Assembly (NCBI GenBank): GCA_037043235.1
Contig: JAWRVZ010000102.1
Location: 290,001-354,000 of the forward strand
DNA: 64,000 nucleotides
Direction of reading: 5' to 3'
Origin: Rhodeus uyekii
Lineage: Eukaryota > Chordata > Actinopteri > Cypriniformes > Acheilognathidae
Positions 22,083 to 34,732 of this stretch are shown one piece after another. Positions within the stretch are counted from its first letter, which is position 1. Every line of letters starts with the position of its first letter. Under the pieces are notes generated by a model. That model searched no databases. It worked only from the letters and a program-made list of their open reading frames with translations, and had not been told where the DNA came from. The translations under genes and the position numbers were made by a program.

Positions 22083-24914
22083 TTTTATGAAGCAAAATGA
22101 TTGGTTTGTGTAAGTGAGTGAACAACACTATTACCTGTAATATCACAGCCTTCACAATCAGTTCACAAACTGATCACAAATAATCACAATCAGCATTATG
22201 ATGAATGCACGGGAGCTAACTCTATGTATTTTTACAGCAGAGCGGGAGGAATATTGTCTGTTAAAATGGTGCTTCCTTGTGCTTATCCTTGATACTGCAA
22301 CCTATATATGCGCAATCTCAATCGGTAAGATTGACACTTCACTAATTCCTGATGTTTGAGGAAGCTTGTGCTACAGACTGTTGTGAACTCACTCAGGACC
22401 TCTTGCTGAGGCTCAAGATCAGAGGTAATAATACTGTAAATAATGTTAACTTTCTTACATAGACTGATCATTTCACATCATGTATCATTAGGAGCCACTT
22501 GTATTAATTTAGTTTTTTTCTGTATATGTTTTTATGACTTTCAAAGTGATGGTAGGCATTGGCTTGCATTGTATGAATCAGCTTTACTGTTCAACCGAAA
22601 AAAGTCCCCTACATCTCGGATGGCCTGAGGGAGAGTAGATCAAATGCCAATTTTCAATTTGTGTGAACTGTACCTTTAATTCTCTTTGATCCTGTTAATC
22701 AGAACAGACCACACCCAACCGATGAATATTGCTATAGGAAATCCTGTTGGCTGTAAGTGCACCAGGAAAATAAAAAATTGGATCTTTAATTTCTTTACAG
22801 TGTAAATGTATGTTAGAAATGTTTCGGAATGGAGAATTTGTATGATTTGCACATATAAATAACCTAGTCTGTACAACTGTATCACTACATTGTAAAGACA
22901 TCACAGGTCAGACCCCTCTGATGTTTGATCTAAATAACATATTATACGGCTCTTAAGACACACTGTGATGTTCAGGGTTGTCATTTAAAATACCTCAACT
23001 TATTTTATTATTGACTGTTTACTTGACTTTTTTGAAAATTCAAGTCAGTTTGAAATCAAGCTTCCTTGTGCAAAGTTAAGTTATTGCAACAATGTTACCT
23101 ATTGTAAAAACACAAATATACATTGTGAGCAAATGTTTAAGTGAGATTATTTTAATGGTTAATTGACCAATGTTTAAATATATAAACAAAATCTTAAATT
23201 AAAATTTGTTTGTCTTATAAAGTGTCTTTTCAGAACACTTGTACACTTCAAACAAATCAGACCAAATGGATTACTGTTACTATGAGTCTTGTGCTTTGTG
23301 AAGCTTCTCAGTATACAGCATGCAGTGTTTTTTTCATGGTATTTAAAATGATCCTTAATTTTGATATTTTCAAGAACAAAACACCTGTCATTGAAAGCAC
23401 ACTTGTAATTGAATTGTGAATGCCTGTCTTGTAGACCTTGTGAAAACTAGCCCGAGCTTCTCGTACATGACGCATTATATCACTAAGGCTGGTCGATTAT
23501 GGCTGATTAGGTGAAGGTTACAGGGCTTAGTCTTAAGTTGCATGCACCCAGAGCTTCCTTGCCGACAGACACCATCCTTTAAGCTACACCTGAGGCCACT
23601 GTGGAGTTAAATCAGGTGCTGATGTGGTAGAAGATGAGAACAGAAGGTTCTGAAACGAATGCAAAAAAAAAGCCTGGAGGGTCTTTGCATGAGTCTATTT
23701 ATACTGTTGGATTAAGCCAACAGGGCTTAGGGGACTGGTAGGATGAAAGAAGCAAGGACCTGCTAATGGAAGCGGTAAGACCGAAACACAAACGTGATTT
23801 TTTTTCTTTTTGCCATTCCACTTCTCAACACGTGAGAGGTGGATTGGCAAAGTCTCCACAGACAGAGAAATCGACATGTGGTAAAGCAGTAATTTCACTA
23901 AAGTGGTAATAAAACTTGTTTTGAGAATTATTTGAGGCAAACAATAAGCTGTGGCAGAAAAATAAAGCTCATTGATGCACTTCAAGGGGTAATGGAGTAA
24001 TAAAAAAATTTAAAAATAGACACATTTTGAAGTGCTTAACTTCTCTTCAAAGGTTATCACAGAAACCTACAGCAAATTACTGTGAAGAAATTGTCTAAAT
24101 TGTCATATCATCTAAAACATAAGCATGCATTTTATTCTACGAAATTTCTGTGTTGTGATAGCAATACCACAGACAACTTCTCAGAGGAGGCGATCCAAAG
24201 AAGAAAACTTCATAAAAAAGGATGACTGGCACCTCATCCTAAATACATTCTTGGCTTGAAAAAAAAGAAAGTTAATCATCGTATGCTCATTTGGCAGACT
24301 CTGATAGAATATCACAGGTGGGCTAGGAGGAAATGACATGTTTTGTTATTTTCCCTCTCTGTTTTGATCACTTCAGCATCAATGAAAAACATTGGGACAA
24401 AGCAGGTGGAGAACCATCCTCAAATTAATACAAACAATTTGTGATTGGCAGTCATCTTGAAGTGCTCAACATAAGTAACGTTAACATGTTTCAAAGTAAG
24501 CAGGGATCTAACGCACATCTGTGTACAGTAGCTAAGTGCATGTTAGAGTTTGCTAATGCACATGAAATTATTCCTTAGACTCAAGAGACTTTCTGATCTT
24601 TGGTTCAAAAAGAAGATTCTCAGCAAATCCAAAAATACTCTACGTTCTGCCTTGAAATTAGAAGATAAATAGAAATGAATGGAGAAATGACATGACATGC
24701 CAGACTGAAGACCATTGCATGTCTTAGTACTGATATTAGTTCTAATCTTCCCTTTTCTTGCCTCTCATTCTGTTATTACTATCATTATGTTTGTGTTAGA
24801 CGCACTGTTATGTAGTATTCATGTTTGTGGATTAACCAGAGTTTTTTTTTTTTAACCCCTATTGTTTTTGTAACCCTTTTGTACTTATTGTCTTCTTTAT
24901 AATTGCTGTGATCT
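22083..24914. other. Intronic DNA, no gene or element recognised
   Basis: About 2.8 kb of AT-rich sequence. Short open frames have no recognisable similarity and no flanking splice pattern that convinces me. No inverted ends or simple-repeat arrays of note. Confidence 0.5.
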
Positions 24915-26881
24915 TTTCATCCCCGAATATGTTGGTCATCATACGCACGAAGATGTCAGTACTGTTGCAAAGGCCTTGGGGTAAACGGTTGTACTCGAAA
25001 AGGCCCATAGGCATTGTAAAGATGGTAAACTTGCGCCCTTCTCATGCAGCGGCATATTATAGAATCCGGACGTCAAATCCATTTTGCTAAACAGGGTGTT
25101 ACTGCCGAGTGCTGCCAAACAATCCACCTGATGTGGAAGAGGGTGCGCATCCTTCAGCGTCCTCTTATTCAACCTGACAGTTTCTGATATTGACCGGGTG
25201 CTACTCGTCTGAATGGAAGCCTGAATGGTCTGGTATCTGAGAGGTGAATTCGAAATGCACGAAAATCCTGGCTTCCCCACAATCGAGATGGTTACGTGAG
25301 AAGATGTCTTCATAACTCAGAATCAGGTTCAACAAAACTTGCTTGGATGCATCTGAGATATCACAAGAGTCAATGTTAAGGTTGTCCAAACCTACTGACT
25401 TCAGTCGCTCACTCACAGATGTCAACCACATCATCGGAAAAACTTGTGGAGCAGATTACAAGGAAATGATTGACTATGTTGGTGTAATCAACACCAACCA
25501 AGGCCTGAGGTTTCGTCTCAACAACACTGGAATCCCTGATGTGTTGATAAGCTTCAAGGGATGAGGGCTTGGTCATGACACAACAGTAGATTTAGGCAGC
25601 TTCCCCCATACTAAATACTGACGGCCTGGCTCTACATAGACATTGTGTTGTCCAGGAACTACTAAGGTTGGTACTTCCATCTTTATACCATACACTTCCA
25701 TGGTAAGTTTGAACAATGATTCAGGTTTTACATGCACCCCTCCACAGCCAACAAGGACAACATCAGTTTTGCATTCACCACATTCATCCACTGCCCCAGC
25801 TGATTTCAGTTTAATTTCGGCAGACTTGTTTATTGTGCAGGCCAACAAACCACTGTCCATGAGCTGCTCCATCATCTTAATCATACGAGTGAGCAACTGA
25901 CTCTAAGCCTGTTGGGTGTGTTGAGTTATCGGTGGAGACGGAGAGGGTCGGCATGGCTGATGTTGTTCCTGACGGGGTGGTAATGTGCGCTCTGGTTGGT
26001 GGCATGCCTGAGCATCAAGCGGGCATCTCAGTCTTGGGGTGATTGTACACGTCACATTCACTACTGAACACCACAGTTGTGTGGTTCTGTAAATTAATTG
26101 TACTATTTGCCTGGATCCTGAATTCCCTCTGGTAGTCACCGACCAAGCTCTGTATTTCCTTTGAACTCCATTCTTGAACAGGCTTGCATCTGAACATGCT
26201 CGCTAAACTGGGGTCAGGACAGAATTTAACAAACATGTGTCACCTCCTCTCCTATGTTGTCAAAACCTTTGCCTTGTCTTCACAGTCCCAAATCTGACAG
26301 ATCAGCCGCTTTGTTAATTTGGATCCAGTAGTCTACACGATTCTCATTAGCTCTGGGGAGAGTGGCATAAAAATCTGCGAGAGGCAGGCAAGAGGGTGCT
26401 TCACTGAAGTATTGCATAAGAATGGTACAAATCAACTCAGGGTTCTGTCTGACATAAAGCTTACAATCACTCCGTGGACTGATCTTGACAACATCCTTGA
26501 CTTTCCAGTCAGTCCAATATGCGAACCTAACTGGCCTACCATGTCTGTGAGGTGGTCAAAAGCAATTCTATCAACTCCAGGCGTAGAGGTGTATGGACCC
26601 TCAACAAACAGGAACCAACAAGAGTAACCCCCAATGACTTATGATCTTGACTTAACCCAATACCCCTAATCATTGTCAGCATGTAACTGTAGTTGTCTAG
26701 CTCCCTGACTGATGTTTTCTCTGAAGATACCACCCTCAGTGTTACAAAGTAACCATGTACCCCTTCCTCTGGGGAAACCCATGTTACCATAACATGATGT
26801 CTGTAGGTCACCATCGTACTCATGTTTATCATCCATATTGAGATAAAATGTGTGCATTTTTTTAAACAATGTCAACAACAT
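24915..26881 (-). pseudogene. Ty3/gypsy gag-pol fragment
   Basis: Minus strand, from high to low coordinates: Gag-like sequence (about 26881-26015, including GVHGYFVTLRVVSSEKTSVR), a protease/linker region (25896-25573) and reverse transcriptase (25434-24920). The RT part shows SVGLDNLNIDSCDISD, ILSYEDIFSRNHLDCGEA, then RLNKRTLKDAHPLPHQ and LFSKMDLTSGFYNMPLHEKG. These are the N-terminal fingers and the first catalytic Asp block. The YLDD box, RNase H and integrase lie beyond the truncation at about 24915. Frameshifts occur between blocks. No LTR is seen at either end. It is a different family from the element at 46077-52254, judged by Gag and RT sequence. Confidence 0.85.
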
Positions 26882-27639
26882 CGATAAGAAATGTCCTCGT
26901 CACATCCCTTTCCACACAACCTGACACTTTCACTAAACTCATAATAAAATTGTCAGATCGTTAACACAAGAATTACACTCGTTCCACTTTGTGTGACGCA
27001 CAAGGGAATTCTATACATTTATAACAATCTGAACAACAGATAAAGTGTTAAATGAGGTATATAGCCTACACATGTTCAAATTAGATTAGATTAGATTCAA
27101 CTTTATTGTCACTACACAAGTACAGGTACAAGGCAACGAAATTCAGTTTAGGTCTAACCAGAAGTGCAATAGCAGCAAGTGCAGGATATGTACAATGGTT
27201 GCATAAGTGCAGGATATGGAGATGTACAGGATTTACAGGTAATATGTACAATGAATATAAATATACAGATGGTTATTACTATAACAGATGAGTGTGTGCT
27301 ATAAATGTAAATGTATATATAGATGTCTCTAACTATAAACAGAATTTTACAGGTAGATGTATACAATTGTTAGCTTAAGGTAAGCAGTAGATTTAAGGTA
27401 GTGCAATGAGCATGGACAGCGCAAATAAGTGAAATGCGAAATGTAAACAGTTGGTACTGTATGAACAGTTGGTAGTGCAAATGAGCATGTTCCAGCTAAA
27501 GTACAGTAGTGCAAGGTGCAAGTGTAAACAGTTGTTACTGTAAACAGTAAACAGTTGTTACTGTAATGAACAGTCGGCAGTGCAAATGGCACAAATAAGT
27601 AACAGAGTGAGCGAAGAGTCTATAAGGGTAGTAGTGGGG

Positions 27640-29215
27640 GGGGGCAGTGAAGGAGTCTGGTGTAGGGTGGATGGTGGTGGGTGAGAGGAGAGTCTGTGAG
27701 GGGAGTGGGGTGGTGGGGGGTGAGGAGAGTCTATGAGGGGAGTGGGATGGTGGCGGGGGGGGGGTAAGAGAAGAGTCTGTGAGGGAAGTGGGATGGTGGT
27801 GGGGTAAGAGGAGAGTCTGTGAGGGGAGTGGGATGGTGGTGGTGGAGAGAGGAGTCTATGAGGGGAGTGGGATGGTGGTGGTGGAGAGAGGAGTCTATGA
27901 GGGGATTGGGATGGTGGTAAGAGGAGAGTCTATGAGGGGAGTGGGATGGTGGTGGGGGAGAGGGGAGTGGGATGGTGGGGGGTAAGAGGAGAGTGGGATG
28001 GTGGTGGGGGAGAGGGGAGTGGGATGGTGGGGGGTAAGAGGAGAGTGGGATGGTGGTGGGGGGGAGGAGTCTATGAGGGGAGTGGGATGGTGGTAAGAGG
28101 AGAGTGGGATTGTGGGGGGGGAGTCTATGAGGGGAGTGGGATGGTGGTAAGAGGAGAGTGGGATGGTGGGGGGGTAAGAGGAGAGTCTGTGAGGGGAGTG
28201 GGATGATGGTGGGGGAGTGAGGAGAGTCTATGAGGGGAGTGGGATGGTGGGGGGGGAGAGGAGTCTATGAGGGGAGTGGGATGGGGGGAGTGGGATGGTG
28301 GTAAGAGGAGAGTCTGTGAGGGGAGTGGGATGGTGGTGGGGGAGAGAGGAGTCTATGAGGGGAGTGGGATGGTGGGGGGGAGTGGTATGGTGGGGGGAGA
28401 GGAGTCTATGAGGGGAGTGGGATGGTGGTAAGAGGAGAGTCTGTGAGGGGAGTGGGATGGTGGTGGGGGAGAGAGGAGTCTATGAGGGGAGTGGGATGGT
28501 GGTGGGGGGGAGAGGAGTCTATGAGGGGAGGTGGGGGTTGAGAGGAGAGTCTATGAGGGGGTGAGAGGATAGTCTATGAGGGGAGTGGGATGGTGGTGGG
28601 GGAGAGAGGAGTCTATGAGGGGAGTGGGATGGTGGGGGGGAGAGGAGTCTATGAGGGGAGTGGGATGGTGGTAAGAGGAGAGTCTGTGAGGGGAGTGGGA
28701 TGGTGGTGGGGAGAGAGGAGTCTATGATGGGAGTGGGATTGTGGGGGGGAAAGAGGAGAGTCTGTGAGGGGAGTGGGATGGTGGTGGGGGAGAGAGGAGT
28801 CTATGATGGGAGTGGGATTGTGGGGGGGAAAGAGGAGAGTCTGTGAGGGGAGTGGGATGGTGGGGGGGGTAAGAGGAGAGTTTATGAGGGGAGTGGGGTG
28901 GTAAGAGGAGAGTCTGTGAGGGGAGTGGGCTGGTGGGGGGGGTAAGAGGAGTCTATGAGGGTGGTAGGATGGTGGTTTAGGGGGAGAGAGGAGAGTCTGT
29001 GAGGGGAGTGGGATGGTGGTGGGGGGCAGGGGGTTGAGAGGAGTCTATGAGGGGAGTGGGATGGTGGGGGGGTGAGAGGAGAGTCTGGGGGGAGTGGGAT
29101 GGTGGGGGGTGAAAGGAGAGTCTGGATGGGAGTGGGATGGTGGTGGGGGGGGAGAGGAGTCTATGAGGGGAGTGGGATGGTGGGGGTGGGGGTGAGAGAG
29201 GAGTGGGGTCAGCAA
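27640..29215. repeat. G-rich minisatellite in the LINE 3' region
   Basis: Dozens of imperfect copies of a ~40-bp unit built on GAGGAGAGTCTATGAGGGGAG and TGGGATGGTGGTGGGGG, with length variants. The plus strand is almost pure purine with G-runs of 3-8, so it could form G-quadruplexes; a LINE transcript would be the C-rich strand. The second LINE copy carries only about three units (46745-46836). Gly/Trp/Val-rich frames across it are artefacts. Confidence 0.92.
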
Positions 29216-31524
29216 GGGTTAGAGTTCAGTAAAGAGACAGCTCTGGGGAAGAAACTGTTCTTTAGTCTGCTGGTTCTGGTCCGGAGGCACCTGAAACGCC
29301 TGCCGGAGGGAAGGAGGGAGAACAGTCTGTGGGCTGGGTGAGAGGAGTCCTTGAGGATGCTGCGAGCTCGACGCAGACAGCGTTTCCTCTGGACGTGCTC
29401 GATGGCAGGAAGTGGAGTCCCTGTGATGCCTTGGGCAGTTTTCACCACCCGCTGCAATGCCTTGCGCTCCGCGACAGAACAGCACCCATACCATACTGTG
29501 ACACAGTTCGTCAGGATGCTTTCTATTGCGCAGCGGTAGAAGTTCACCAGGATAGCCGAGGAGAGCTGATTCTTCCTCAGTGTCCTCAGGAAGAAGAGGC
29601 GCTGGTGAGCCTTCTTGACCAGGCTGGAGGTGTTGGTTGTCCAGGTCATGTCAGCCGAGATGTGGATCCCCAGGAACTTGAAGCTGGAGAGACGCTCAAC
29701 GGCCATTCCATTGATGTGGATGGTGTCGTGTGTACCTCTTGACTCTTTCCTGAAGTCCACGATGAGCTCCTTCGTTTTGGTGGTGTTGAGGAGCAGGTTA
29801 TTGTCGTTGCACCATGTGGACAGGTGCTGGATCTCTTCCCTGTAGGCAGTCTCATCGTTGTTGCTGATGAGACCGATCACCGTAGTGTCGTCTCCGAACT
29901 TGATGATGGCATTAGATCCAAACACAGGCTTGCAGTCGGAGGTGAAGAGGGAGTAGAGAAACGGGCTTAGCACACAGCCCTGTGGTACACCAGTGTTAAG
30001 TGTGATGGATGTGGAGCAGGTGGATCCAAATCGGACATTCTGGGGTCTGTTGGTCAAGAAGTCCAGAATCCAGTTGCAGAGTGAGGTATTGATGCCCAAG
30101 TCTTCAAGTTTGGCTATTAACTTGGCCGGGATGATAGTGTTGAATGCTGAGCTGAAGTCAACAAACAGCATCCGTGCATAAGAGTTCTTATTGTCCAGGT
30201 GTGTGAGCACAGAGTGCAGTGCCATGGCAACAGCATCCTCTGTGCTCCTATTGCTGCGATAAGCAAACTGATGTGAGTCCAATGTGGATGGTATAGAGTC
30301 TTTTAGGTGTTCCAGGACCAGCCGCTCAAAGCACTTCATGATGATGGGTGTGAGTGCTACAGGGCGGTAGTCGTTAGGGCACCTTGGACTAGAGTGTTTT
30401 GGCACTGGCACAATGGAGGTGCATTTGAAGCATGTTGGTACAGATGCTTGGGCAAGAGACAGGTTGAAAATGTCTGTAAAGACCCCAGCGAGCTGCTCCG
30501 CACATGCCCTGAGGACACGTCCAGGGATGTTGTCTGGTCCAGCAGCCTTGTGCGTGCTGATCCGGCTCAGTGCCTTGCAGACATCAGTGGATGAGAGGGT
30601 GATTGGAGGGTGATCAACTGAGGGTTTGAGCTTGGTTGCAGTTTCTCTGTTGTCTCTTTCAAAGCGAGCATAAAAGTCATTTAGCTCGTTCAGGAAGTTG
30701 ACATCAGTGGCTGCAGGGGTGGAGTGGGTGGGTTTGTAGTCACTGATGGCCTGGATGCCCTGCCACATGCGTCGAGGGTCAGAGTTGGAAAAGTGTCCCT
30801 CTATCTTCAGCTTGTAGCAGTGCTTGGCCTTTTTGATGCCCCTCTTCAGATTTGCTCTGGATGTGCTGTAGGCTTGTGCATCTCCTGATCTGAAGGCAGT
30901 ATTGCGTGTCTTCAACAGGAATCGCACTTCCTTGTTCATCCATGGCTTCTGATTTGGGTATGTGGTAATCTGTTTCTGGGTTGTAACACTGTCAATGGTG
31001 GTATTAATATAATCCAATACAGAGGAGGTGTAACAGTCAATGTCTGTGTGAGCACCACTGGTGGCTTGGGAAGCAAACATACTCCAGTCTGTGTGTAGGA
31101 ACCTTTCCTGGAGTGTGAAATCTACCCCCGCAGGCCACACCTTGATGGTCTTCACTGATGGCTTCACACGGTTGATGAGGGGTGAATATTTGGGAGTGAG
31201 GAACAAAGAGATGTGGTCAGATTGTCCCAGGTGGGGGAGGGGTGTCGCCACGTAGGCCCCAGCCATGTTTGTGTAGACATGGTCTAAGGTTTTGTTTCCT
31301 CTGGTGTGGCAGGAAACATTCTGATGAAATTTGGGTAGCACAGTCTTTAAGTTAGAGTGATTAAAATCACCCGCAACAATAAACGCCGCTTCCGGGTGAA
31401 GAGTCTGTTGTTTACTGATGGCTGCATAAAGGTCTTTCATAGCAAGCTTGGCATCAGCATCCGGGGGAATATAAGCTGTAGTTATAATGGTGGAAGTGAA
31501 CTCCCGCGGCAGATATACTAGCAT
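29209..31524 (-). CDS. LINE ORF2: endonuclease (partial) and reverse transcriptase
   Basis: 771 uninterrupted codons. Residues 1-110 are the C-terminal half of an APE-type endonuclease, with GDFN (52-55) and SDH (102-104). Residues about 340-620 are reverse transcriptase, with FVDFSSAFNTI (454-464), TGVPQGCVLSP (511-521) and the active-site box FGDD at 543-546. The C-terminal part has the Arg-rich SLLPSGRRFR block near 737-746. The protein nicks target DNA and primes cDNA synthesis from it. The N-terminal half of the endonuclease is missing because of 5' truncation, and the ATG at 31524 is only the first one available; a stop lies just before it. FGDD replaces the more usual FADD. The intact frame suggests a fairly young insertion. 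Confidence 0.9.
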   Translation of the reverse strand: MLVYLPREFTSTIITTAYIPPDADAKLAMKDLYAAISKQQTLHPEAAFIVAGDFNHSNLKTVLPKFHQNVSCHTRGNKTLDHVYTNMAGAYVATPLPHLGQSDHISLFLTPKYSPLINRVKPSVKTIKVWPAGVDFTLQERFLHTDWSMFASQATSGAHTDIDCYTSSVLDYINTTIDSVTTQKQITTYPNQKPWMNKEVRFLLKTRNTAFRSGDAQAYSTSRANLKRGIKKAKHCYKLKIEGHFSNSDPRRMWQGIQAISDYKPTHSTPAATDVNFLNELNDFYARFERDNRETATKLKPSVDHPPITLSSTDVCKALSRISTHKAAGPDNIPGRVLRACAEQLAGVFTDIFNLSLAQASVPTCFKCTSIVPVPKHSSPRCPNDYRPVALTPIIMKCFERLVLEHLKDSIPSTLDSHQFAYRSNRSTEDAVAMALHSVLTHLDNKNSYARMLFVDFSSAFNTIIPAKLIAKLEDLGINTSLCNWILDFLTNRPQNVRFGSTCSTSITLNTGVPQGCVLSPFLYSLFTSDCKPVFGSNAIIKFGDDTTVIGLISNNDETAYREEIQHLSTWCNDNNLLLNTTKTKELIVDFRKESRGTHDTIHINGMAVERLSSFKFLGIHISADMTWTTNTSSLVKKAHQRLFFLRTLRKNQLSSAILVNFYRCAIESILTNCVTVWYGCCSVAERKALQRVVKTAQGITGTPLPAIEHVQRKRCLRRARSILKDSSHPAHRLFSLLPSGRRFRCLRTRTSRLKNSFFPRAVSLLNSNPC

Positions 31525-34500
31525 ATACTAGCATAAAATAAATGGTGTCAAAAAGACTCACATTAATCATCACAATTACTTTAATAAGTCAGAGCACCAA
31601 ATACCGTAGATATTAGCAGCAGCGATTCTTGAATCTTCTGCCGTACGGCAAGAGAATGAGGACAAAATACCATGCCTGCAGTACCATCAATAGCCACAAG
31701 AGGGGAGCCCTCGAACACCCATTAAATTTAACCAAATACCTTGTTTTTACCTTGTAGTTTACACAAAACCCTTTTAAGTTGAACATTAATTTTAACCCCA
31801 TTACACATGACTCATCAACGAACACGTCCATCCCTTAACGTGTGCTAAGTCCAGATGTGTGAGGCAGCGAACATCAAACAGAGAACAGCGAACAGCGACT
31901 GTCAGACAGGGCCAGGTAACGACTACATAAAGAAAAACACGGGTGGAATGACATTTTATAAAGATGAAGCGTCACACCCATGTCTTCTCTTTTAGAACTG
32001 AGCTTTTTTTTATGTGCTGAAGCTCAGTGAAAGTTGCCACGGTGTCTTTAAGAGAAACACACTGCAGCAGGAAGCAGCAACCACCGATGAGGCGCCTTCA
32101 CCCGCAGCACTGAAGAGGTTCCCAACTCGTATAGCACACTCGTTGACGCAAACAATTCAGAATAAACTGCTCAGCACTCCTCTTTATATACCCGCTTTGC
32201 TGAACAGAGTGCGTGGTGCAAATCGCGCACACCAATATGCATTGGCTTGTTCAGTTACACTTCAAGATCACTGGCGAGATCTGATGTAACGTAGAACGTG
32301 ACAGACTGATAGGGAACTGCAAAGTGCTTATTTTATTTGTGTACAATCACAATAAAACAGAACAATGTGCTTTTGTAAGATAAAGAAAACAAAGGATGCT
32401 CTTTCAGTCATCTCAGTTTCCTTTCCGTGACCTTGTGTATGGAGCGCCGCGTCTCACAATGATGAACCGAACTAAACAGCAAATATTGTTGCAGTTTCTT
32501 TCTTTGGTATTGCTAATCTGTTCATTATTTAAGTAAAATATATTTATCATATTTATTTATTTTATATATAGACTATGAATTTATGAAAACAAATTTTGTT
32601 TTACATTTTGTATATACTGTATATTATATACAAAATGTATATGTTACATACATTTTCCTTAAATCATCTTGGTGACTCAAGTCTCGCAACCCACCCAAGG
32701 ATTTTAAAACCAGTGCTTTAGAACTAAGGAACACTGAGTTGCTTCATTAAAGTTAAAAGCTATTATATCTAAGTACTGTATAATGTAAAACGCAAGCTAT
32801 ATGCCACTGGCAGTTGTGGCAAAAAGATAATTTTATTTTTAGAAGTACTATTGGATATTGATTAACTGATGCTAATTGTAACATTCTCAGCCTTATTACT
32901 AACAATTGCCATGTGTTGACTAATCATATTTCACTGATATTGTAACTGACAGAAGCTGCATCTCCCGCACCGACTGGAAAATATTAGCTTGACATTTATA
33001 AACCAGTGCCCTTGACAATCAGCCAAAGAGATGTCCGGGGTTCTCTCCAACACAGGCAAACAGACAATAATATGAATAGATATCAAACAGGAAATCTGTG
33101 TTTACATGAGCCATACGTCAAACAGATGTGGAAAAAACAGATATTTATATCCCTCTGTGATATTGCTTATGTCTACATGACAGTCATGTGTAGGTTACTT
33201 TCATGTTATAATTCAAATGGAACACTTAAAGTCATTTCAACTGCTTCAAGTTGCACAGGAACATAGAAACTTTGTTCCTGTGAACAAGAAATTTTATAGC
33301 GATAAAAACACTAAAAACATGTATACATGCATCCCCTTACACTAAAGTATAACAATGCTATTTGACAGTTAAGCTACAAAATTCCACTGTAAGCAGCTTT
33401 ACACATTACAATAAGTGATAACCTAAATAAAGGCCATTTTTTCTTTCCATTTATCAATTTCCTATGGAATAAAAAACATTACATTTTAATCTTTGTGACT
33501 AATTGTGTCCTTCTTTAGTTGCCTAGGTAATCACAGCCTGCATTTTACCATCTCCAAATGACAACACAGAACATGATCATTCATGGCTGGAAAAGTTGAT
33601 TATTCACAACTTCATCATTTAAAACATTACACATGAGCTTGCTCAGGTGCTCATATCCATAATCTCCTCAAACTCATTCTCTGGATATTGTCTTTATATT
33701 TCACAGTAAATGTATAGTATGCACAACAGGGGTTTGTTTGCCTTTCCACATCCATAATCAAGATTTTTTTTTTTTTAGATTAAATGAAAGCAAAAGTATT
33801 GCACAGAAAATTTTACCTAGAAACATATTTGACAGGTGAAGCAATCAGCACATGAAAAATAACAAAACATTTTCTAGTGTTACAGCACTTCAGTCATTCA
33901 AACACTGCTTATGCTTTTGAGTGAAACAAGCATTGAAACTCTCCACAGAAATATCACTGACAAATTATGTTACAATCTATACAATCTGGCCAGCACATTA
34001 ATTTGTGTCTGGGGCACTGGGTGGCCAAAAAGTATAGCAACCGATTGTAACACACGTCTCAGCACAGCAGGAGAGTTTGTAGAGTTAAGAAGTATTGCAT
34101 TGCTAATTGCAGAAGAGCTCAAGCAGGGGGCATTATAACTGTTGATGAAATATTAGCACACCTACTGTTGTTTACTACAAACAATGTGCTCTCTCTAAAA
34201 AGTTAAAACAAGTTCCTGATGAGGATAGTTAGACATCAACTACCTCATTAATCAAGATTTCTGTGGCACTTCTAAAAAGCACTTCCAGAAAAGTCTTCTG
34301 GTTCATCCACCATCTGAATCTCGCTGATGGCTCGTTTAATTATGAGGCAATGTATGCCTTCAGGGTCAGTTCCTCATCAAAACTGCACATATAGACTGCA
34401 GCACCGTTACGGTCTCAACCGCATTCACACGTAATTGAATACACCTCCAAGTATTTTCATCTGAAGTATTAGGCAGAAATAAATCCAACACCTTTTCTGT

Positions 34501-34731
34501 AATACCCCACTTCCAGTCGACATAAAATGGAAGTTGTGATGATCTTTTTCCTCTTATTGTGAAGTATATCTATAGTGAAATAGTTTTTCCAATGAGTTGG
34601 AAAATTTAATTGTTGTTATTTGCTTTTTATGTGATCTCTTTTTATGTGAAATTTCCCATTACATTATCTTTTATCATGTATCTGAAAATCTAGATACATT
34701 TACTTGAACATCAAAATGGTATAATACATTA
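31525..34731. other. Intronic DNA with one promoter-like patch
   Basis: No gene recognised. Apart from the TATA/CCAAT patch listed separately, the stretch is AT-rich and featureless. Confidence 0.45.
32170..32290 (-). promoter_or_regulatory. TATA/CCAAT promoter-like cluster, possibly of an LTR
   Basis: On the minus strand CAAGCCAATGCATATTGG (about 32250-32235) is followed 40-60 bp later by GGGTATATAAAGAGG (about 32195-32181). The surrounding 31850-32290 is more GC-rich than its flanks, and CTTAAAGACACC downstream recalls LTR sequence. I could not define LTR ends or a downstream gene, so this is a weak call. Confidence 0.3.
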
Positions 34732-34732
34732 A

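Larger units (their letters stand above)
27081..31524 (-). mobile_element. 5'-truncated CR1/L2-like LINE with long 3' region
   Basis: On the minus strand: ORF2 from 31524 to 29209, then a ~1.6-kb minisatellite (29215-27640), then a unique 3' segment (27640-27081). The 3' segment ends GACAATAAAGTTGAATC plus short AATCT repeats, the kind of tail CR1/L2-like elements carry in place of poly-A. The 5' end breaks in the middle of the endonuclease domain at a duplicated ATGCTAGTAT, consistent with incomplete reverse transcription. The same 3' segment recurs at 46183-46836. Confidence 0.88.

Noticed and set aside
26319..26627. 102-codon plus-strand frame
   Set aside because: Antisense shadow of the gypsy gag on the minus strand.
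27779..28206. Gly/Trp/Val-rich open frames
   Set aside because: They are frames through the G-rich minisatellite, repeat because the DNA repeats, and have no counterpart in the short second LINE copy.
27640..29215. CRISPR-like array
   Set aside because: Units are contiguous and degenerate with no unique spacers, and the genome is eukaryotic.
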